Shown one piece after another: positions 8,970 through 21,100 of a stretch of 44,492 nt of DNA. The notes beneath the pieces were generated by a model. The model was not told where the DNA came from and did not search any database. It saw nothing but the letters and a program-made list of their open reading frames with translations. A program made the position numbers and the translations under genes. Source of the stretch: Cudoniella acicularis (taxonomy: Eukaryota; Ascomycota; Leotiomycetes; Helotiales; Helotiaceae). The stretch's first letter is position 1. Each line of letters opens with the position of its first letter. The stretch spans positions 1-44,492 of the forward strand of contig JAAMPI010000297.1 of NCBI GenBank assembly GCA_013054445.1, given 5' to 3'.

Positions 8970-11900
8970 GTTGTAAATTCGACAAGGAGGTAGAATAGGC
9001 TTCAAGTATTAAGAATGCCGCAATACTGGCAGCGAAGTTGTTCAGGAAGGACTTCCCAAAAAAAAAATATCGCGCTCCTGGAATATTTGCTGAGGACAAA
9101 AAATATATTATACAACCAATTCTGACTTGACAATCAAAGAGAGCTAAATGGATTTAATGGACTTACTGTGCCTCTGAAACATGTTCCGAACAGCTCGTAC
9201 TTGCAGCTGCGGAGGCGCTCGGTTCGAATAATTATGAGCTGATGATAAATATGTTCGGTTTTAAACCCACAGAAATTTAAAATCTGCTGTCAGACACTGC
9301 CAATGGCCCTCACGGCGTGGCTGAAAGAATGACCGAGTTGGAAACAATACAGTCAGGGACCTTATCTTACAACCTATAAAACCCACGTATGACAACAAGG
9401 GTAGTAATATACGCCTATCAGCAGCGCTGTAGCTTCATGCACGAAAATTGTGGAAGGATTGAGCTACGTTATTATAAACGTAGAATAAGGCGTTGCCGGA
9501 TATACTTGTACTCCTAATAATCTTCTCGGCCCTCCCGAAAAGTCGAGAGGCCTCCATTTAGTTAGAAACTGAAGGAATTTCCAAATGGCTAGGATCTATT
9601 TCGCACGAATCTAGAGAGAAGTTATTGATATTCTCTGATCCTAAGGTTTACGGGAGGTAGTTGAAATTTTCACAACACCAAAGGCAATATGAGCATATAG
9701 GAGAGCAATACACCAAGAGTCGTCTCTTACACGATGTGGAATCATCTTCTGACTTGAAAGCTCCGGTAGGCAGCCAGGTTACACCAAGATGCAAAACCTC
9801 ATTTTTTTGGTCCACAGACGGGTCATGGAAGGTTCCCGTATTTTCAAGCTTAAAAGGCTGAGATGATACCAGGTTCTGTGGCACCCCAAAGCTGTACCTG
9901 TACGTTGTTTCTGGATCCGATCTCAGGTACGAATGGACCACTTGGGTTATCTGCCGTCCTCGCTTTCGGTCTATAAGTCCATGCTGCTGACGGCAGTCAC
10001 TCGCTCTTCATGTCCTTGCAGCCGTGGGCCGTTCGTGTTAATCTGACTGTGTTCCGTTCAGACCTGTGTTTCAACCCAATTGGGTCAATTTTCAAAACTT
10101 CCTTAGGTCTACTTCATTCCCTTTAATCGCATTGATATTGTTGGTTCTCGGAAAGCTTCTATTCTTTAAATCGAGAAATAATTACCCCCGTGAAAACGAA
10201 AAGTATGTAACATTTATTTCGCTATTCTCCCCACGCCTTCTGGACTTGCTCTTTATCTTCGGGGCTATTAATGGCCTTAGGGGACTATTACAGAAGGTAA
10301 CATATCAGTGGTTTCCTTACCTAAATCCCGTAAATGTGCGACTCAGCAAGAACACCGTGCTCTTGGTAGAAGCGCGCATGCTCACACACGTGGCCTTCAT
10401 GTATGAGGCCAGAAATTCATTCGAGTAAGTTGCTCTAAGCGAGCGCGTTGAAGGCAGAAGGAGGTGCTCGCTTACGGTAGGCTTTACCGGGAATGTTTTA
10501 TACTGTTCTACCTGCCCTAGAGATCAGGACGGGGGTAGCAATGACCCGATACGAACGACAATCCTTCCATTAAGGTTTAAATTGTTTCTAGCGATTCGGA
10601 AATGAATTCTTTCACCAAACGAGAAAAATTACGCGGCTAAAGGGGCACCCACTGTCACCTTCTCGTACTTCTTCTGTACTCCTTCCTTTTCCGGCACTTA
10701 CAGCCCACGCAACCAAGAAGCCCCAATACCGGTAAGAAACGGCGCCTCGCTACCATTATTATGCCATCAGCACGTTTCCTTGACGCATCTAACGCGAGTC
10801 GGAACCGGAGAGATACGAAAAGACGAGACGCATTCCGACATCGTACGGTTCGTGCCGCGGAAACCACATGCTGCTCCAGAAGGAAAGTGGGATTTTCCCG
10901 TTCTGCCCTCCATTTTCTAGATTTGCCAGATCTGGAAGCAATTCTTCTTAAGCCTCGACTAATACTTTATCTTCTATTGACTCATCGTGGGTTCGAAGCC
11001 TCCCAGCTACCCCCTCCTGACGGAGCTCGCTTAAGCCCCTGACCGCCTTTCCCGACTCCCGAGCTATCGCGTGGAAACTCTGCGACAGGTACGAACATCT
11101 ACCGAAATATTTACAGTATTGTGCAGGCACAGCTCCTTTCCCTCAGAACGACCACTACCTCCTGCTTTTTTGAATTTCTTGAATCCGTATTTTCCTAAAG
11201 ATGGGCGCATCTGCCTAAACGGAGTATCTATCATTGGTTCGGCTATAAAGGGGCGCAGAGCGCCAAGAGATCCTGATCTCATACCACGTTGTGCCTTCAT
11301 TTTGATGCTGACATATACGAGAGGTCCTCAGTTATGACAGAGGCCTTCCGGACATCCACGCTACCACTCAGCTGCTGCCTTGGTGCCGGAGCTTTCGGCT
11401 CTTCCCGGCGCTGCCTTTGTAAATCCGCAAACTAGATTTCGCCGCGCGTGGTGACTTCGAACAATCCTATTTTTATAGTTGTCACACATTCTGGGAAGTC
11501 ATTGGTTTGTGTTGTTCGTATTGCCATGCATAGCTTTGGAATAGTCTCAGTTCGCTGAACTGACAATTAGGGCCTCAAAGAGGAGCCCACGTAGCAGGAA
11601 TAGGAGCTTCGACTACTTACGTAAGTGAGGCTATCCTAAGGGCTGTTCGGTCCTTGAAAAGAGGCATCCTATAGAAGAGATCTAATTATGGAAGATCAGT
11701 ACAGGTAAACGAAGTGAAAGGGAAAGTAGGTGAGCGATTTCAAGCGCGCTTCCAAGAAGTGTGGCGACAGTGAGGTCGATCGACGACGACGACGGAGTTG
11801 CTGATAGAAGATGCAGGAACCTTCGTGGGAGGAGCTAGCCTATATAGCCAAGCGAGATCCATTCCAGCCAACAAAACACCTCCATTTAAGAGCCCCGTCG

Positions 11901-12148
11901 TATGGAATCCGTACCTAGGTAATCAACCTGTAAATGAATGCGAACTCAACGTTGAATTCATGAATTCTTCGGGTTATAACAGAAATAAAAAGTAAAAGAA
12001 TCAGAGTTCGAAATAAAAATGAAGCAAACTCAAAACTTTATTAGAGCAGGGCTATAGATATACAAACATTAACCAAAGAAAGAACTATGCTAAAAGCTCA
12101 AAATAAAAATAAAATCTACAACACGAACTCTCCAAACCATTGCGCCTT
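8970..12148. other. 3.2-kb region without recognised gene
   Basis: This lies between the ferric reductase start and the NRPS stop. The first few hundred bases presumably hold the reductase promoter. The largest frames (for example 10066-10428 +, hydrophobic, no ATG at its start) match no family I know and show no splice-compatible continuation. From about 9,900 to 11,990 the sequence is richer in CG dinucleotides and reads unlike the flanking intergenic DNA. I cannot say whether it is an old insertion. No terminal repeats, tRNA or rRNA could be supported. Confidence 0.55.
12037..12042 (-). terminator. Possible polyadenylation signal of the NRPS gene
   Basis: AATAAA on the minus strand about 107 bases past the NRPS stop codon, in an AT-rich context. 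Fungal 3' ends are loosely defined, so this is only a candidate. Confidence 0.35.
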
Positions 12149-15100
12149 CTACTCGGCAACATCTCTCCTCCCTCTTCTCTGTGTAATCCTCCTCGCAAAG
12201 CCCATCGACCGTCTCATAAGTCTCTGGATGCCCTTCTTCGGGACCCCAGCCGCAGCTTCAGGTGTGCCATCCACCTCTCCAGCCCCCTCGGTCTCCATTT
12301 CTTGATCCCTTATTTTCTGCGCTGCCAACAACGCCAACTGCTCGATCATGATAGGGTGATCAACAAGATCTTCAACCCTTAGCTTATAGCCTTCCTGCTC
12401 TAGCAATGAAGCAACCTGTGCAAGTCCGATGATGTCCCCTCCAAGTTCATAGAAGGATGTATCCAGGTCGATCCCAGGAAATTGATTGTTTTTGTCCCAG
12501 AGGATCTGTCTCCAAGCTGCTGTGAGAAGGTCTGAGTAGAGCAAGAGCTCGTTTCGGCTGATAGCTTGAAGATTGCCGGATAGTTGCGTGTTAACTGGTG
12601 TCTCCTCCAGGTCTAAAGTCCTGCACTGGTAGGTTGATAGCTCATTTGATGATGGAAGCTTCGCTTTCGGATGTTTTGAGAAATCAACCGAGGTTTCACA
12701 CAAAGCCTGAAACATTTCTGAGGCAAAAGACCGAGTAACGCCACTGTTCCAGGTAAAGGTCAAGCTGATCTCAATCTCGTCATTATCTTGAGGCGTTGAT
12801 AACACTGTCAAATCTGCGAAGTCTTCTTGCGAGCCAACCGCACCCAGCGTGTATTCATTTTGGCCAACCTGAATTTTTGACTGTCGCTGAATGTTTTGAT
12901 GCTGGCAAACGGTAGAAAAGTTCGCCCAGTCAGGCCAATTAGTGCAATGCTTAATGATTTCTCGGAATCCAAGAGACTCGTAAGGCATTGCGGCAACTTG
13001 TTGTGCTTGGATGCTGTGAAGTAGATCGAGGGCTGACCAGTTTTCTTCGAATCGGATTCGCACTGGAACAAGGTTGACACAGGGACCGACGATATTCTCC
13101 ACTCCTAACACATCTGCATTTCGACCACTAATGACATTTCCAAACATAATATCCGATTGCGCAGACCATCGAGCTAAAACCAAGGACCAAGCTGCCTTAA
13201 TAATAGTAGCCGGGGTGACATTTTCAGATGCGAGAGAGGTCATATGAACGATCCGCTTCAGGGTTGTAGGGGCTTCTGTTCCTCGACTGTAATTTGGCTT
13301 GCGTCGACGCACAACTTCAGTCATCGATGATCCCTCGAGGAAATCTTTCCAGTATACGTAATGGCGATCCGTTGTTTCTCGCACGGTATCACGTATATAG
13401 GTCGAAAATGGTGGGGATTCTGGAATTCCCTGACCTTTGTATCCACTTTGAAGAGCGGCAAGTATTGCTGGTAGACAGATACCATCGTACTGCGCGTGTG
13501 ATATACGCATGATGATACGGTGAAGTGTACTTTTCTTCTGTTTGACGACAAAGAACTTCAAATATGGCTCTCCTGGACGTGGCCCATTCTCTCGATCATT
13601 CTTTTGTATCGTGAAGTTGAACTCAGCTGGATTGTCTACTTCATGCACCGACAAGCTTGGCTCAAGTTTTCGGAGCACAACTTGGAAGAAATGATTGCCG
13701 TATGGTACGAACACCGTCCTGAGAATATCGAAAGCTTCTACCACTCGTATAATCGCATTCTTAAGTCGCTGCAAATCTAACGTCCCCATCGCTTCTAGAT
13801 AGAAATAGTTCAACATCCATTTCGACTCCATCAGAGTTCCTGTAATGGCTAGGGCTTGGAAATCAGTGACCGGGAAAACGTCTGTGATCCCACCACGGAA
13901 AGCGTTGACTTTCGGACAAATGTTCTCCTGTAAGAAGGCGTCCACGTTTACTGCTTCCACGAGTGAGTACCTTTGGTACAAAGCGTTTTGCTTTGCACGG
14001 ATCCTTGACTCGCGAGCCTCAATTTCATCCTTCGTGTCGATAGCGGAAGGAGAAACCAGGCTCTCTTCGGCCATCCTAATGACTGCAGCCATATCAGCAA
14101 ATGTTGGATGACGGAAGATGTTGGCAACTGTAAGCGCCAGGTCTTCGTCACGCGCCATGCCAACCATCTGCATCGCGATGATTGAATCCCCACCGAGCTG
14201 AAAGAAACTATCATCTTTCTTGATTGAGCCTTCGGAGATCTGGAGCAGCTCACTCCACACAGAAAGAAGCTTCTGTTCTATACGACCAAGTTGAATACGT
14301 GCCTGGGATGCAAGTGTACTTGTAGACCTTGCCTTGCGAGCCTGGGCGCCAGAGATTGGGGGAGTCAGCTGTGAGAAGTCTATCATTGGCTGGATAATCT
14401 CTCGAGTATCAAAATCCATCATGTGCTTGAATCGCTGAGGGTCATTGCTGAGCAGAGCACCCGACTTGAACAATTGGTCGATTGTCTCTCGAACGCAAGC
14501 CCCGATTACGTTTCGTAATTGGCTTTCTGATGCATAAATTTGAGGCTGTTCTGCGATGGTCTCGGTGATTTGATCTATTATATTGGGCGCCGTGACTGGT
14601 TCTTGTGGCCTGGTTAGGTCAAGCTCGTCTACCAGCTGGTGTGAACCATTGAGAAAGCTCTCCATAACTCTAGTGAGGAACTTCGACATATCATGTGCCT
14701 GATCTTCTGATATGGCGTCCGTCCAATACCTAATGATCGCATTCTCATCGCCCCGGACCGTCCTAATATTGAGAGTCGCCACGTACTATAGGGAAGAAAG
14801 TCAGCAAGCCTCGCTGAGAGGGAGGACAAACCAGAACTTACCTCGCTGGGGTCATGCGCAGCAACCGAATCAAAAGAAATCCAGCCCTTCTCCTTTCCAT
14901 CCGATGGTCCATCGCCTTGAATTGAAACAGCGGTATTGAAGAGTGGTTTGCCACCTCCGAGGTCATGCTGTACTTGCGCGAGGGAACAATATTGATACTC
15001 CAGACTCTGGAGATAATCGTTTTGGATATTATGAAATAGCTCCTCAAGCGTTGAATCCTTCGTGAATCGTACTCGGCAAACTAGCATGTTGATGAAAGCC

Positions 15101-18100
15101 CCAATTGTGTCTTGAATTCCGTTCACTGGAACATCACGGCCTGATGTGAGATATCCAAAACATATGTCTTTGGATTTGGTGTATTGTCGGAGACAAAAGG
15201 CCCATGCCGTTTGCATTACATTCGCTAATGTTACCCTCAGGTCCGAACACATCGCTTGCAATGCTGCATATTGATCGAATGATACACCAACAAAACTAAG
15301 ACTCCGTGTACTGGGAATCTGTTTGTCAGGTCTTGGGAAATGGCACGGGATTGTGCCTCGTAGGTAGCTTTTCCAAAACTGGATACCGGCACTGGCTGTT
15401 CGGCCCTTGATGTACGCGATGTAATCACTATATAAAGGTCCAGATTCAGAAGGGAATGAACCATGATACGCAGTTGCGAGGTCGTTCAACATAATATTCG
15501 CCGAAGACCCGTCGATGACTGCATGATTGACTTCCAGTTTGAGATACACTTTGCGTGTGGATGTCTGACATATGACAGCCTGGTGAGGTAGCCTAGGCTG
15601 CTTTGTATAGTTGGTGTCGAGGATGGACATAGTGCTGAGCTTTTCCAGAACCTCAACCTCCTCGGTCTCTATCAATAGCACCCCACTATCGACCTTCTTA
15701 ACAACGATTTGGTTGAAGACATCCCCTTTGTAAACGCTATCGGCGAAAACAGTACGGAGTGCTCCATGTCGATCAACCACTTTCTGCCATGCCCGTGCTA
15801 ATCTTGTCGGATTAATAGGCTCACCATCTCGTGCAGGAATAACTTTAAACACTGCATGAAAGTGGTAAAGACTAGGATTTCTGAGCTGACTGATCAACAA
15901 ACCCTCCTGTAAAGGTGCACAAGGATAGATATCCTCGACATCGCTTGGAGAAATTCCCATTTGTGGCAAGGATCTCGTCAGAATCTTGTCCAGTCCGTCG
16001 TACGAAATGGGTAGCAAGGGGAAACTGCTGAGTGTGAAGGAAGTCTCTTCTCTCCTGTCCGCAAGACTCCGGACAATTTCTTCGAGGGTTTCCTTGCATT
16101 CCATTATCCACCTTCGTATCTCTTGTTGGCGATGCATACGACGATTGAAAAGAAACGAAAATTGGATCTTATCATGGACAACAGCTGCAGAAATCTCAAA
16201 CAGGGCGAGTCTTATTGTTTTGGGACCCACGTCTGAAATAGCTTTGGACGTCTCCTCGTCATTTGGATAGCTCCACTGGCGTAACAGCGACTTGTCGTGC
16301 TCTAATTGCTGCATTTTCCCCAAATAGTTGAAGATGATTTCCATGGACAGGAGATGGTCTTGTTCTTTAGCGCCCACTGCTGTAGACTGCATTTGCTGCG
16401 CGAAATATGGGCGCCCATTATCTGGGATACCCCGATAAACATCCTTCATCCGGCGTACCGTTTCAATAGGGTCATCTTCTTTCATATTCACATCAACATG
16501 TAACGGCGCAATTGCCGTAAACCACCCTACCGTCCTCGAAATGTCGATTCGAGCATCCCAAGGCTCACGTCCATGACCCTCATTGAAGATAGCTGGCGTT
16601 TTCGATAGAAAAAACTCGGCTGAATGAGTGCGCAATAGCTGACAGGAAGAGCTCGACTGGCTGCGTCTGGAAAACCTTGTTACTTTGGTTTAGTGCTAAT
16701 GTCGAGATGTCTCTTTCGGCAATGAAAGTTTCACAAATAACGTCTTCATAACAATTCTCACTATTTTCAATACCCCAGTAACCCGGGATGGTTGATGGAA
16801 AGTTGAATGGTAAAGTGCCGACTGTGTTGGAACTGGACATGAATTTTGAGGTGTTCTCTGCTTGCATTGCATTCCAGGCTTGGAATGAAAGTGGCAAGTC
16901 AGACTCAATAGTATCCTTCTCAAGAAGGCCTTCTAGGTCCTTGAGGATAATGCGCCAGGATACCATGTCAATGACTAGATGGTGAGCAGCGAGGAATAAA
17001 ATGTGCGTGCCGTTCTGGATCCTGAATAGGTCGATAGCGAACAAGGGCCCCTGCCGAATGTCCAGGTATGATTGAGTCTCTGCTACCAGTGGTGGAATTT
17101 GACTTTGATCCGGCAAGTCGTGAACTCGGTAACGATATGATGAGGCAATATCTCGCGTCACTCGCTGTTTCCAATTTGCATATGAATCTTGACTGAAGCG
17201 CGCTCTTAGCATCGAGTGTTTCCTGACTATCCGTTGAATTGCCGACTCAAGAGCAGAAGCAGTGACGTGACGAGTGACCTCCAAGGAAAAGCTCTGGTTG
17301 AATCTTCCATCATTTTCGAAACTGTCAGGTCTTTGGGTCTGGAAGTATAGCTTTTGAATAGGAGACAGATCAAATATCGTATCGAATAATTCTTCCTGAT
17401 GCTGGATGTCGCCCTCAAATTGGGCAATAGAGGCCAGTTGATGGATTGATTTTGATCTTAGAACTTGAGACAAGGTGAAGCTTATTTTCTCCTTGCGGCA
17501 CATTGCCATTACCTGCATTGCCGTGATCGAATCTCCGCCAAGGCTCATGAACGATTGGTTTAACCTGACTCTGTGCACTGGGAGATTCAGGACTTGTGAG
17601 AAGATTGCTTGGAGAATTTGACAAGCCGGAGCAACTGGAAGTGAGTCGTCGTCCTCATCTTCACCTTTAATCATTCGTTCGTAGGTTTCATTGTCAATTT
17701 CGACTAGCCAGCGCTCCACACTTCTCCTATCCAATTTCCCAGATGGGAGTATTGGGACCGATTCAACCACAGGCCAGAAGGTTGGAACCATATAGGATGG
17801 GAGGATATCTGTCAGGCGATCTCTGACGGAGGCCACAATGCGTCGAGCATCTACCCCTCTTTGTCCGTGCTCAATAAGTTGGCATGCTCTCTGGGTCATC
17901 GCTGAAGAACCGGATTCCGCAAGTGATACCACAGCCACTAGACGCTTTCTGAAATGGCCTGACTTGGGTAAGGCGACAAGCGCGTGCTGCACTTTCGAAT
18001 CTTTGCGCAGTGCAGACTCGACCTCTCCAAGTTCAATTCTTTGACCATGGAGTTTGACTTGATCGTCCTTTCTTCCAATGAAAATTAGGGACCCGTCTTC

Positions 18101-21100
18101 TGAATACCTGACGAGGTCTCCAGTCCTGTACATACAACCCAGAGGCGGCTTTCTCTGACTGCCGGCTAACGGCTGTTTTGATTGAAGGCCAAATGCATCC
18201 GCCCATAAAGGCCGACTGATAAACACCTCTTCTGTTTTGGCCTTGTTATTGATGTATCCTCGGGCGAGAAGGGGACCATCTAGCAATAGCTCCCCAACAC
18301 ATCCCACCGGAGTAAGCTGGCCGGGATCTTGAGGGTCGGTTATCCAGATATGTCCACTGGGGAGTGCTCGTCCAATATTCGAAGGGTCTTTTTGTCCGCT
18401 GACATTCGGGTTCGCAATAGCAATGACTGAGGCTTCGGTCGGCCCATACCCGTTAACCAAGGTCACCTTGGCCGCCCATTTCTGAATGTTTTCGATCAAC
18501 ATTGCCTCCCCACCGCACACGAGAACCTCTAAGGAGGGGACCGTAGTCGGATCCACCAAATTTGCTACCGATGGCGTCAAGAAAGCCCATGTAGCGTTGA
18601 GAATATTAATTGCTTCACCGACATTCCTGGTTCGCATGTCTTCCGAAGGTATGCATATGCACCCTCCACAGGTAAGTGTAGTCAATGTCTCCAATACGCT
18701 CACATCGAAAGTGAAAGACGCAAATTGCAAAACCCTTGAATCGGGCTTCATGAGCAGGGCTTTCCGCATGGCCGCAGAGCTGGTTGAGATGGCTTTATGC
18801 TCTACCAGAGTACCTTTTGGTCCTCCCGTGCTTCCAGACGTGAAAATCACGTAGGCCGCATCGGTCGTCGTAGCTCGATGCAACGATCTTGAGGGATGAA
18901 CTGGTTGGGGCAGGCCGGCAATGACTTTCTCGTCCAATGCCAGAACAGTGTCCACTAAGCCTTTAAAGCGTCCATCATAACCGGGTGTGCAGGCAACAAT
19001 TCTAGCATTCACGTCTGCAATCATCTCCCGGTAGCGTGTACTAGGTGCTGCTGGATCTAAGGGCACAAATGCCCCGCCAACCATCAGTGTTGCTAGCATT
19101 GTGACAATAACCCATACAGACTTATCCATGCAAATCGCGACAAAACGTCCACGACCAACGCCCTGAGTTTCAAAATATTGAGCTAAAGCAGATGAATAGT
19201 AGCGGAGCTCTGCATACGTCAACTCCCCGTCCCATGCACAGACGGCAAGAGAAGAAGGTTGGGCCAGAGCCAATGTTTCGAATTCCTCGTGAATGCAAGA
19301 GTCGACAACTTGGGGTGGGGTTGAGTTCCATTCCTGCACCAGTTCTCGGTCCTGTTGACTGAAAATTTCTATCTCGGCCAAACTCGCGCCTATTCCAATT
19401 CTGGGAATGTCGCTCAATTGTCTGAGGACAGCGTCCATTTGAAATAAAATGCGCTGCACTTGCCAAGTTGAAAGAAAGTTCTCGTCGTAATGAGCAATGA
19501 TTTCGATATTTTGAGGATTTCCTCTGCATTCAAGGACAAGCGGGTATGTGAAGAAGTTTGCTGCTACTCCACTACCTTGTAGATCCCACATGCTGCTTTC
19601 CAATGCCTCCTCCGCAGTCTGTACCACCAGCAGATTTTGAAATTCGCACGCAATTTCAGTGTCAGAGTTAATAGCTTTGATTCGCTGTATTCCCGCGTGT
19701 TGAAAGGGAATAACATTGGTAGCATCTTTCTGGATGCCATTTAAAAATTGAATTGCAGAGACACTGCGATCGACTTGAATACGGGTGGGAACGGTCGTGA
19801 ATGTAGGGCCGATAATCTCCGTAATATTCTGAACGGGAATGTCCCGACCAGCCAGTGTCTCACCAAAAACCACGTCGTTAGCGCCAGAGTAAGCGGCAAC
19901 AATCATAGACCAGGCTGCCCGTATTATCGTTGGCACTGTGATGCCCATACTCGTGGTATTTTGAGATATTGGTGTGGAGTGTGTAAGCACCCGATTATTT
20001 AAGGTGTGGCCATCTGTGGTGTGCTGGGGTTGAGGGAAGTGAAGGGGCGATGCATTAAGGAGTCTTATTCTCCAGAACTCGTCCGATAATTTTTCATCGA
20101 TACTTGTAGTATATTGAATGAATGAAGCGTAGGAACTCTTAAGAAGAGTTGACGGATTGTTCATGTATGCCATCTCCACACGTCTCAGAATCATAGGAAG
20201 ACTCCATCCATCGTAAAGAGCGTGGTGAATCTCCCAAACGAAGTATCGATCAGTTAAGTTCTTTGTGGTAATAATCGTGTAACGTGTCAGACAACTCCCA
20301 TTGCGCTCAGGAATAATAACTGGCGTGCAATCGATGTCATGCAGACTTGATGCTGAATGCCAGTCAATGGGCTGGTGTTGGAGAACAACCTGAAGGAAGG
20401 AAGATGACTGCATGTGGACAATTCGCGTTCGTAGAATGTCCACATCTTCAACGACTTCCTGCCATATGTTCTTAAAGTGCTCTATATCCAGGCGCTCTGG
20501 CAGTTTGAAAACATTCCTCGCAACATACGCGCCGGACTGCTTTAGAGAAAGTGTGATGAGGGCTTCCTGAAGAAGACTGCAAGGGTACGCATCAGAGATC
20601 ATCCCCGGCTCCACTTGACACTGCGCTGAGAGTTCGCCTAAAGCATTTTCAACGGGCAGATCGTGGTTCAACATTGAAAATGGAACTAATTCCAGATGTA
20701 GTTCTTCTTGGATGGTCCCACAAATTGTTGCCATATCACACAACCTTGGGTTGCGAAAGATGTCCATAACAGATAATGAAATTCTCTCAGATCGGGCTGC
20801 TTCGACTAAGCGCATGGCTGTGATCGAGTCTCCCCCAAGGCGGAAGAAGTTGTCCTCGATGCCCACAGAGGCGTCAGGATTCGCAGTGCCAAGAACAGCC
20901 TCCCACAACAACTGGAGCTTCTTTTCCATTGGTCTTTGTGGTAGTAATGTAGCATTGATCTCAGCATTCGCCAATCGGTATGGACCACTCATCTCCTGTG
21001 GCATATTTTGGACAATGTTTCGCAGTCTAGCGCGGTCCATTTTTCCCGAGCTCATCCAGGGCATTTTCGACAAGGGAATGTAAAATGATGGGATCATGTA

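Noticed and set aside
8970..9005. Longer ferric reductase start 12 codons upstream
   Set aside because: The codon there is TTG, not ATG. The ATG at 8969 has good start context and gives a normal N terminus.
10066..10428. Hydrophobic open frame of about 120 codons
   Set aside because: It starts with GTG rather than ATG, matches no family I know, and has no splice sites extending it.
10981..11010. GGGTTCGAAGCC resembling a tRNA B box / T-loop
   Set aside because: The flanking T-stem does not pair, and no A box, anticodon arm or acceptor stem can be built upstream.
13321..13551. Open frames on either strand within the NRPS region
   Set aside because: They are alternate-frame shadows of the continuous NRPS coding sequence.
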